Of a stretch of DNA of 9,722 nucleotides, positions 1 to 5,024 are shown one piece after another (position 1 is the first letter of the stretch; the number at the start of each line of letters is the position of its first letter). The translations under genes and the position numbers were made by a program. The stretch is from an uncultured Pirellulaceae bacterium (GTDB taxonomy: Bacteria > Planctomycetota > Planctomycetia > Pirellulales > Pirellulaceae). The DNA lies in contig CAKQNH010000115.1 in assembly GCA_934255105.1 (NCBI GenBank), positions 1 to 9,722 on the forward strand. The letters run 5' to 3'. The notes below the pieces were generated by a model. That model saw only the letters and a program-made list of their open reading frames with translations, made no database searches and had not been told where the DNA came from.

Positions 1-411
1 GCTGAAGTGCCTGCGGAATCCTTGTCGCTATCGGCGAACATTTTGGTCGTCGACGATCGCCGCGACATTCGCTATCTCGCACAGCATTTTATTGAAAAGG
101 CAGGCGGCCGGGTGCTGACGGCAACCAATGGCCGGGAAGCGGTCGAGTTTATGGAATCGAGCGACCGACCGACGATTGACTTGATCGTCATGGACATGCA
201 GATGCCGGTGATGGATGGCTACGCCGCTGTCGCACAGCTTCGTCGCCTCGGCTGTACGCTACCGATCATCGCACTCACCGCCAACGCCATGAAGAGCGAC
301 CGCGATGCGTGCTTGGCCGCTGGTTGCACCGACTACACGACCAAGCCATTGGATAGTCCCAAGCTTATCGCCATGATCCACCGCCTGACCACGAGTGCGT
401 CAGCCCAATAG
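1..411 (+). CDS. Receiver (REC) domain, C-terminal end of a response regulator or hybrid histidine kinase (5' end outside window)
   Basis: This is a CheY-like phosphoacceptor domain of a two-component system. Counting from the GTG at position 7, the acidic pocket is D16-D17 (ILVVDD), the phosphoacceptor is D63 in VMDMQMPVMDG, the switch threonine is T91 in ALTANA, and the conserved lysine is K113 in TKPLD. The domain fills nearly the whole reading frame and no output domain follows. The frame is open back to base 1, so the GTG need not be the true start. The LTANAMKSDRDACLAAGCTDY segment is typical of receivers fused to the C-terminus of hybrid sensor kinases, so I infer that most of the protein lies upstream. 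A stand-alone receiver is the alternative. The gene converges on the minus-strand gene ending at 720. Confidence 0.85.
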   Translation, partial: AEVPAESLSLSANILVVDDRRDIRYLAQHFIEKAGGRVLTATNGREAVEFMESSDRPTIDLIVMDMQMPVMDGYAAVAQLRRLGCTLPIIALTANAMKSDRDACLAAGCTDYTTKPLDSPKLIAMIHRLTTSASAQ

Positions 412-418
412 CTGCGGC

Positions 419-436
419 AAAATCCCTTGGGGTTTT
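419..436. terminator. Short possible intrinsic terminator after the receiver gene
   Basis: Eight bases after the stop codon, AAAATCC pairs with GGGTTTT (one T-G wobble) around a CTTG loop. The arms begin with AAAA and end with TTTT, the pattern expected of a terminator usable from either strand between converging genes. The stem is short and only partly GC-rich, so this is a weak call. Confidence 0.35.
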
Positions 437-450
437 CAGTCGCCATTCTT

Positions 451-572
451 TTGTCGTGGATCGCTCCGCCGATCCTTGCTCACCGGACTGCATCTTTTGT
501 CGTGGATCGCTCCGCCGATCCTTGCTCGCCGGACTGCATCGTTTGTCGTGAATCGCTCCGCCGATCCTTGCT
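451..572. repeat. 46-bp tandem direct repeat, about 2.65 copies, each with an internal dyad
   Basis: Copies start at 451, 497 and 543. Copies 1 and 2 differ at two of 46 positions (482/528 and 495/541). Copy 3 stops matching after 30 bases and has one mismatch in that stretch. Each copy contains GGATCG-CTCCGC-CGATCC, a 6-bp inverted repeat with a 6-base loop. In copy 3 the left arm is GAATCG, which breaks one pair. The period of 46 is not a multiple of three, which argues against coding. The function is unknown. Confidence 0.9.
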
Positions 573-690
573 TATGGTTTATCAGCCAAGTGATTCTCGC
601 GTTGGTCTGCATTGCCAGATTGCCCAGTCATTCGAATCTTAGCCGATGCACCATTCGACCGACCTAGTGGCGATTTTCAGTTCTAAACAC

Positions 691-721
691 GATCAGCTTG
701 TCGTCATCCACTGAGCTAATC
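691..721 (-). terminator. Possible terminator hairpin overlapping the stop codon of the S1-domain gene
   Basis: Read on the minus strand, GATTAGCT (721-714) pairs with AGCTGATC (698-691) around a 15-base loop. One pair is a U-G wobble that exists only in the minus-strand transcript and is a C-A mismatch on the plus strand. The following bases are GTGTTTAG, so the U-tract is poor. The placement suits termination of the minus-strand gene, but the evidence is thin. Confidence 0.3.
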
Positions 722-1547
722 ACAGCAATCGAATTCCATCGTCTTCAATCGCAATGACTCGCTGCTTATACAGGGCACCAATCGTTTTTTTGAATTGCTT
801 TTTACTCATCCCAAGCCGATCGAAAATCTGTTCGGGAGGAGACTTGTCGTGGAGCGGCGCAAACCCGTTATGATCGCGTAGGTAATCTTGAATGATTTGG
901 CTATAGCTGTCGCGGATTTGCTGACCACTCTTCAGGCTCAAGTCAATTTTTCCATCTTCGCGAATGTGTTTGATATAGCCTTGAATGCTTTGCCCAAAAC
1001 TGAGCCGTTGGTCCACTTCATCTTTGTACAGCAAGCCCCAGTGGCTGTGATTTATAATCGCTTTGAAGCCCAATTCCGTACTGTTGGCGATAATCAAATC
1101 GACCGCCTGCTGAGGCCAGAAATTGTGTTCGCTATCGTCCGCCACAATTTTGTCAATTTTTGATGTGGCAGTGATCCGGCCTTGGTTATCGAGATACAGA
1201 AATACGATGTAGTAATCACCCACAGTCATCGGTCGATGCTGTTCTGAAAAAGGAACCAAGACGTCTTTGTCCAAGCCCCAATCCAAGAATGCTCCGATCT
1301 GAGTATTGTCTTTGACTTGCAAATACGCAAATTCGCCAACTTCAGCTTTGGGGGTTTGAGCAGTCGCGATGGGGCGATCCTCCGAGTCCAGGTAAAGAAA
1401 GACCTCGACGGTATCGTCGATGCTCAAGAGGTCCGGAGCATGCTTGGAGGGGAGCAGAATCTCGCCTAGATTTTCCGCATCTAAATATACTCCGAACTCG
1501 GTCTCCTTGACCACTTTTAGGTTGTATGTCCTGCCGAGTTGAATCAT
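720..1547 (-). CDS. CvfB/YitL-like S1 RNA-binding protein
   Basis: The 275-residue product matches the architecture of the CvfB (YitL) family: three S1/OB-fold repeats at roughly residues 4-62, 68-130 and 148-206, then a winged-helix segment at about 226-275. The repeats show the family pattern, such as EFGVYLD, IGAFLDWGLDKDVLVPF and HWGLLYKDEV. Length is close to that of S. aureus CvfB. Family members bind RNA and affect expression post-transcriptionally. Here the protein is expected in the cytoplasm, with targets unknown. ATG at 1547 starts directly at the first S1 strand (MIQLGRTYNLKVV), but no strong Shine-Dalgarno precedes it. It lies 76 bp downstream of the flippase gene on the same strand. 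Base composition is lower in GC than neighbours (hand count of one line, 961-1020: 27 of 60, against 37 of 60 for 2041-2100), which may reflect acquisition from another lineage. Confidence 0.85.
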   Translation of the reverse strand: MIQLGRTYNLKVVKETEFGVYLDAENLGEILLPSKHAPDLLSIDDTVEVFLYLDSEDRPIATAQTPKAEVGEFAYLQVKDNTQIGAFLDWGLDKDVLVPFSEQHRPMTVGDYYIVFLYLDNQGRITATSKIDKIVADDSEHNFWPQQAVDLIIANSTELGFKAIINHSHWGLLYKDEVDQRLSFGQSIQGYIKHIREDGKIDLSLKSGQQIRDSYSQIIQDYLRDHNGFAPLHDKSPPEQIFDRLGMSKKQFKKTIGALYKQRVIAIEDDGIRLL

Positions 1548-1623
1548 AGGTTTTGGGGCTTCAATGCTTTTTGCGAATGCTTGATCGAACTGGTGTCAAC
1601 GTCAAACTTTTGCCAGCCCGACG

Positions 1624-3156
1624 CTAGGGCCACATGGACGATAGGCGGATGCCAAGTTTTTGCAGTTTGGGAAGCAGCGCGGCGTCTATCTGCTGGCGGT
1701 CGACCGCTGAGAGCAACCAATCCGTGCGGCCAGCCAAAAACACGATGACGGTCAGAGTGATCGCAGCCACGACAGGACCCGCAGCTACAGACAGCGGTGT
1801 CAAGCATAAAGCCACTGTCCCCCAGCCCATCCAGCAACCATGGCGACTCATCTGCCACAGCAGCAACAACAACGTGAACAAATTGGCGATCGAGGTAGCC
1901 AGCACCGCTCCGAACAAACCATACTGCTGAATTAACCACCAGTTGAGCAGCAAGTTCAGGCCCAACCCCACAACCATCAACACGGCCAGCCGCTTGCCGC
2001 GTTCGATGCACAGCAGATAGGATTGCGCCGCGATGAACAGGCTCGTCCACACGGCCTGGACCAAAGAGATCGGCAAAATGGCTTCCGCCTGCTGGTACCG
2101 ATTTTGAAATCCGTAATAGAACAGCGCCGGTGCCACGCACATGGCGGCGATAGACAGAACTGTGAAACCAATCGAGATCGATTGCAGCACCTGGCGCAGG
2201 CGAGCGGCAATGCGCTGCGGTTGGCCCGCTTCCCAATCAGCACTGATGTAAGGCAATAAAATACCACCTAACATAAGTGCCACACTGGTCAGCAGATTGG
2301 GCAGGATGCGACCACAATGGTACTGGCCTACCAGCGCCTGACCGGCTTGTTCCGCACCGCTGATCAAGTGCAGCAGCATATAGCGATCGCTCACTTCAAA
2401 CAGATTGCTCAGCAGGTTCATGACCCACAGAGCAAACGCATAGGGTAGGATCCGTCGCCACAATGTTCGACCGTCCATGTGCTCGGACCGCGAGCCCCAC
2501 TGAAACTCAGCTCGGTAGCTGATCAGTATGACATAGATGCCGGGCACCGTCGCTAATAAACAAGCGATTGTGAAGCTGGGCAGCAACATGCTCCAACTCG
2601 GCTGGACGCTTAAAATCGCCAAACCCACTACGCCAAACACCACGCTTTGTGTGAACTGCATCAGCGATACCGCTCGTACCTCGCGTAGAGCTGCTACCAA
2701 TTCATTGACGAAGCTGAAGATAGTGACGCTAACCAACGTAATTACACACCACACGACGATATCGTAGCTGGTCTGTTCGCGAAACATCAGCCAACTGAAC
2801 TGCTGCGGAAAGGCTAAGATGCCAACGCACATCAGCGTTAGGCCACATAGGCTGACTACGAGCACGCGACGGAAGTAATCGCCGAGTTGTTGGCGGCTGC
2901 GAAAGGTCTCGACAAAGCGACCAAAGCTGCCCGGCAACCCCAGCACGGCGATGGGGACCCCTATCATCAAAAAGCTGTTCACTAGGGCCCATTGCCCCAG
3001 TTGGACATCGCTCAAGAAATGGCAGAACCCCAGCCCGCGCAGTAGCCCAACCACGCGCTGCACTAGATTTAAAAGCAGCATGGCCAGCACGCCCGTCGCA
3101 AATGCATCGCCCACCTTGCGACTTGGCTGATCTGGAGCGATGCTGGCGGATGACAT
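1624..3156 (-). CDS. Polysaccharide flippase-like membrane protein (Wzx/MATE-type, MOP superfamily)
   Basis: This 510-residue protein is almost entirely hydrophobic helices, about 12-14 membrane segments, separated by short charged loops such as RFVETFRSRQQLGDYFRR and RSEHMDGRTLWRR. The length and pattern fit oligosaccharide flippases (Wzx/RfbX, 'polysaccharide biosynthesis protein'), which move lipid-linked sugar units across the inner membrane. The N-terminal start (DAFATGVLAMLLLNLVQRVVGLLRGLGFCHFLS) resembles the first two helices of that family, and the GLFGAVLATSIANL segment near residue 415 is also typical. A soluble tail of about 40 residues follows the last helix. No glycosyltransferase or polymerase gene is adjacent, so the substrate is unknown. 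Start ATG at 3156 lacks a clear Shine-Dalgarno. A MATE-type drug exporter is a less likely alternative. Confidence 0.82.
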   Translation of the reverse strand: MSSASIAPDQPSRKVGDAFATGVLAMLLLNLVQRVVGLLRGLGFCHFLSDVQLGQWALVNSFLMIGVPIAVLGLPGSFGRFVETFRSRQQLGDYFRRVLVVSLCGLTLMCVGILAFPQQFSWLMFREQTSYDIVVWCVITLVSVTIFSFVNELVAALREVRAVSLMQFTQSVVFGVVGLAILSVQPSWSMLLPSFTIACLLATVPGIYVILISYRAEFQWGSRSEHMDGRTLWRRILPYAFALWVMNLLSNLFEVSDRYMLLHLISGAEQAGQALVGQYHCGRILPNLLTSVALMLGGILLPYISADWEAGQPQRIAARLRQVLQSISIGFTVLSIAAMCVAPALFYYGFQNRYQQAEAILPISLVQAVWTSLFIAAQSYLLCIERGKRLAVLMVVGLGLNLLLNWWLIQQYGLFGAVLATSIANLFTLLLLLWQMSRHGCWMGWGTVALCLTPLSVAAGPVVAAITLTVIVFLAGRTDWLLSAVDRQQIDAALLPKLQKLGIRLSSMWP

Positions 3157-3254
3157 GGAGTAGTAACGATTGTAGGCTTAGGGCGAATTATTCCACTATC
3201 AGTACGCTACTTCCAGCGCCCGAGTGTTTCCCGAAGCCTAGCTCACGGGCAGCC

Positions 3255-4625
3255 TTATGGAGAGAGATAACGCAAGAAATTGCGAATGTGTTGCCCGGGC
3301 ACATAGGCCGTCGGCTGGCCGATAATCCCGCGTCCCAACTGCACGTTGTAGTTTTCTTGGCCAAGTGAAAAGAGAGGGCGATAGCCCGCATTGTTCGGCG
3401 TGTACAGATTCGGTGTCAGATTGGGTGGCAGCGTAGGCGGAATATAGCCTCCGGGAACGGCACCGGTCGATGGAAAGCTGGGGGCCGGTTGAGCGCATTG
3501 ATAGGCCGTCGGGTAAATTCCGGGCTGCGGGTAACGATACTGCGGTAGCGCGGCTTGCTGGGCTGTCAAATAGGCGGGCGGCGCTGCTCCTACGTAATTG
3601 GGCATGGTAGCTTGCGTGGCGATCAAATTCGCTGGCGGAGCGGCCTGCCGCAGGCCTTGTGCTGCCGCGTTGGCTGGCGGAATGACCGATGACGTACTAG
3701 CAAACTGTGCTGGCACGAGTTGTGGTCGATGATCGGACGATTGAAATACGGCTGGCTGATACGGCGAGGTGGCATAGCGGCCGCGCGGCGCGGGTGTGAC
3801 ATAGGGTAGACCCGAAGTAAAGCTCTCAGCAGCAGGTCTACCGTCCTGAGGCCATCCAGCCCCGCCCGGCTGTGCACCGGTTTCTCGCAAGCCCGAACCG
3901 TTCGGATCACGTCCCCCCGGTTGGGATTCACCCCCGTTTTGAATCGTGCGCAGCTCAGTCGAAGCTAGTCGCGCCGGAACTCCACTGGAGCCTCTAGGCT
4001 GTGGCCCCGCAGGGTTGTTGCCCTGCGATTGAAAGCCCTGCGATTGAAAACCCTGCGACGGAAAGCCCTGCAGTGGAGAACCCTGAGAAGCTTGACTACC
4101 GTAGCTCGGCTGATCGTTGTAACGGTTGTCAGCCGTTCCAGAGTCTCTGGCAGGGTAGGGGGGCTCCTGGTATCGATTGGCCATCGGTAGCTGCGGCGGA
4201 GCCATGTTGTCAGACATAGAGTCTGGCCCCGAAGTCGGTGGAGACACTGCGGTCGGTGGAGATACTGTGGCCGATGGGGACACTGTGATCGGCGGGGAGA
4301 CTGGGCGTGGCATATCCCCCCCGCCAGGAAATGCAGGAAGCTGCCCTCCGTTCCAGTGCTCATTACCCCCAGGCACGCCTTGTCCGGCAGTTGGCAAGAC
4401 GGGCATACCCCCCGAGAGATTTCCTTGAGCTTGATAGTAAGCTGTCTGGACCTCGCGTGCTTTGACGGTTGGCTGCCATCCACCGCTCTGACGCCGCACG
4501 CTCATATCAACCTGGGATTGTGCGTCGGCGTTCTGCGCTACCGCGCACTGGCACACGCCGATCAGGCCCACTATCCAGAGGCCAGTTCGCCAGAATGATG
4601 GGTATTTGTTTTCGGGGAAGCTCAT
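3255..4625 (-). CDS. Exported Pro/Gln/Gly-rich low-complexity protein with a distinct C-terminal block
   Basis: This is a 456-residue protein of unknown function. ATG at 4625 is preferred over the in-frame GTG at 4634, because GAGGTG (4637-4632) lies 6 bases before this ATG and overlaps that GTG. The N-terminus has a signal peptide: basic start, hydrophobic TGLWIVGLIGV, and likely cleavage after AVA (residue 30) or a few residues later. The middle is disordered-looking, rich in Pro, Gln, Gly and Ser, with a hexapeptide repeat (SPPxxV, about residues 110-131) and a pentapeptide repeat (GFQSQ, about 184-202). Tyr/Pro/Ala-rich sequence follows. The last ~40 residues are different in kind, non-repetitive and ending in RNFLRYLSP. 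From memory this tail resembles that of other planctomycete exported proteins, but that is unverified. It is probably periplasmic or cell-surface. Confidence 0.75.
   Translation of the reverse strand: MSFPENKYPSFWRTGLWIVGLIGVCQCAVAQNADAQSQVDMSVRRQSGGWQPTVKAREVQTAYYQAQGNLSGGMPVLPTAGQGVPGGNEHWNGGQLPAFPGGGDMPRPVSPPITVSPSATVSPPTAVSPPTSGPDSMSDNMAPPQLPMANRYQEPPYPARDSGTADNRYNDQPSYGSQASQGSPLQGFPSQGFQSQGFQSQGNNPAGPQPRGSSGVPARLASTELRTIQNGGESQPGGRDPNGSGLRETGAQPGGAGWPQDGRPAAESFTSGLPYVTPAPRGRYATSPYQPAVFQSSDHRPQLVPAQFASTSSVIPPANAAAQGLRQAAPPANLIATQATMPNYVGAAPPAYLTAQQAALPQYRYPQPGIYPTAYQCAQPAPSFPSTGAVPGGYIPPTLPPNLTPNLYTPNNAGYRPLFSLGQENYNVQLGRGIIGQPTAYVPGQHIRNFLRYLSP
4021..4080. repeat. In-frame 15-bp tandem repeat encoding GFQSQ-like pentapeptides
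   Basis: Four consecutive 15-base units start at 4021, 4036, 4051 and 4066, based on CCCTGCGATTGAAAG, with a decayed fifth at 4081. Units 1 and 2 differ by one base and the others progressively more. The period keeps the reading frame, giving the (GFQSQ) stretch of the exported protein. Recent duplication by slippage is the simplest explanation. Confidence 0.85.
4234..4305. repeat. In-frame 18-bp tandem repeat encoding SPPxxV hexapeptides
   Basis: Four 18-base units start at 4234, 4252, 4270 and 4288, the first being GTCGGTGGAGACACTGCG. They encode Ser-Pro-rich hexapeptides of the exported protein. Units differ by a few bases each, so this array looks older than the 15-bp one. Confidence 0.85.
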
Positions 4626-4631
4626 CGTCGT

Positions 4632-4637
4632 CACCTC
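4632..4637 (-). promoter_or_regulatory. Ribosome-binding site that fixes the start of the Pro/Gln-rich protein
   Basis: GAGGTG on the minus strand sits 6 bases before the ATG at 4625. An upstream in-frame GTG (4634-4632) falls inside this site, so it is unlikely to be the initiator. Confidence 0.6.
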
Positions 4638-4752
4638 GTTGCTGCTGCGCTATGCGCGGACCAATGCCCCGTTCTACTTAGAGGGTTCTGCTGGCCACGT
4701 CCAGAGCAACTGCCCTAGAAAGAAGAAGGCAACATGGCGATCTTCGAATTAC

Positions 4753-4819
4753 TAGCTCATAGCTCATAGCTCATAGCTCATAGCTCATAGCTCATAGCTC
4801 ATAGCTCATAGCTCATAGC
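4753..4819. repeat. Heptanucleotide tandem repeat (TAGCTCA), 9.6 copies
   Basis: Nine perfect copies of TAGCTCA run from 4753 to 4815, followed by a partial TAGC to 4819. No interruption was seen. The last partial unit merges directly with the first GCCCGGAGGGC element (TAGC-CCGG). A perfect array of this kind is likely to vary in copy number by slippage. It lies about 130 bp upstream of the start codon of the exported protein. Confidence 0.95.
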
Positions 4820-4835
4820 CCGGAGGGCAAAACAT
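4817..4835. repeat. 19-base GCCCGGAGGGC element, copy 1
   Basis: AGCCCGGAGGGCAAAACAT matches the copy at 4882-4900 in 17 of 19 positions. Its core, GCCC-GGA-GGGC, is a 4-bp dyad. The same orientation is used in both copies, which flank the hairpin at 4841-4860. Confidence 0.8.
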
Positions 4836-4840
4836 CCCTG

Positions 4841-4860
4841 CCGGTGGCGTGAGCCACCGG
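4841..4860. repeat. Perfect 20-base palindromic hairpin with GTGA loop
   Basis: CCGGTGGC pairs perfectly with GCCACCGG around a GTGA loop. On the plus strand the loop would be GUGA, a GNRA-type tetraloop. On the minus strand it would be UCAC. The stem has seven G-C pairs and one T-A pair. No T-tract follows on either strand, so it is more like a dispersed REP-type palindrome than a classical terminator, although it lies downstream of the hydrolase gene and could still end or protect that transcript. Confidence 0.85.
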
Positions 4861-4881
4861 ATTGGAGCCATTGGGTGCGAC

Positions 4882-4900
4882 AGCCCGGAGGGCGACACAT
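4882..4900. repeat. 19-base GCCCGGAGGGC element, copy 2
   Basis: AGCCCGGAGGGCGACACAT is a direct repeat of the element at 4817-4835, differing at two positions, with starts 65 bases apart. Together the pair bracket the 20-base palindrome. Confidence 0.8.
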
Positions 4901-4915
4901 GATTCAAACTAGTCT

Positions 4916-4942
4916 TGACAACAAACACTAGAAATTGTGTCA
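4916..4942. repeat. Imperfect inverted repeat downstream of the two-domain hydrolase gene
   Basis: TGACA-a-CAA (4916-4924) pairs with TTGTGTCA (4935-4942), with one bulged base and a 10-base loop. It is followed by an 11-base dyad, GTCTT-T-AAGAC, at 4943-4953. There is no T-tract on the minus strand. It could be a weak transcript end for the hydrolase gene or a protein-binding dyad. Confidence 0.4.
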
Positions 4943-5024
4943 GTCTTTAAGACCATTTTCACCTCACCGCCGGCCAGCATCGTCAGGCACTCTGTACCGT
5001 CGCTCAGGGCTGCCCACTCAGACC

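Larger units (their letters stand above)
412..719. other. Convergent intergenic region, no gene seen
   Basis: These 308 bases lie between two converging genes. They hold a possible terminator at each end and a 46-bp tandem repeat in the first half. From about 573 to 690 I see nothing recognisable. Two plus-strand open frames cross the repeat in different registers and give similar peptides, because the period is not a multiple of three. I regard them as by-products of the repeat. Confidence 0.7.
4626..5024. other. Repeat-rich intergenic region between two minus-strand genes
   Basis: These 399 bases follow the two-domain hydrolase gene and precede the exported low-complexity protein. They must hold the end of one transcript and probably the promoter of the next, but I could not find convincing -35/-10 elements for the minus strand. 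They contain a 7-bp tandem repeat, two copies of a 19-base GCCCGGAGGGC element, a perfect hairpin between those copies, and an imperfect inverted repeat at 4916-4942. The stretch 4954-5024 shows nothing recognisable. Open frames starting near 4935 on the plus strand run into the hydrolase gene antisense and are not credible. Confidence 0.7.

Noticed and set aside
451..572. Possible CRISPR array (regular 46-bp spacing)
   Set aside because: The segments between the 30-base cores are themselves nearly identical in the two full copies, so there are no unique spacers. It is a plain tandem repeat.
395..667. Small plus-strand open frames across the 46-bp repeat
   Set aside because: The same peptide motif appears in two frames because the period is 46. 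There is no convincing ribosome-binding site or family resemblance, so they are by-products of the repeat.
1544..2236. 230-residue minus-strand open frame overlapping the flippase C-terminus
   Set aside because: It lies in another frame of a well-supported membrane-protein gene and overlaps the start of the next gene. Its Cys/Arg/Gly-rich composition is typical of a shadow frame.
3965..4483. 172-residue minus-strand open frame with repeated HRPQ-like peptides
   Set aside because: It is the out-of-frame reading of the in-frame repeats of the exported protein, and its repeats follow from that gene's 18-bp and 15-bp arrays.
4841..4860. Classical intrinsic terminator
   Set aside because: The stem is strong but no T-tract follows on either strand, so it was listed as a palindromic repeat instead.
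4915..4943. Plus-strand promoter suggested by a perfect TTGACA at 4915-4920
   Set aside because: No -10-like hexamer lies at suitable spacing, and no credible plus-strand gene follows.
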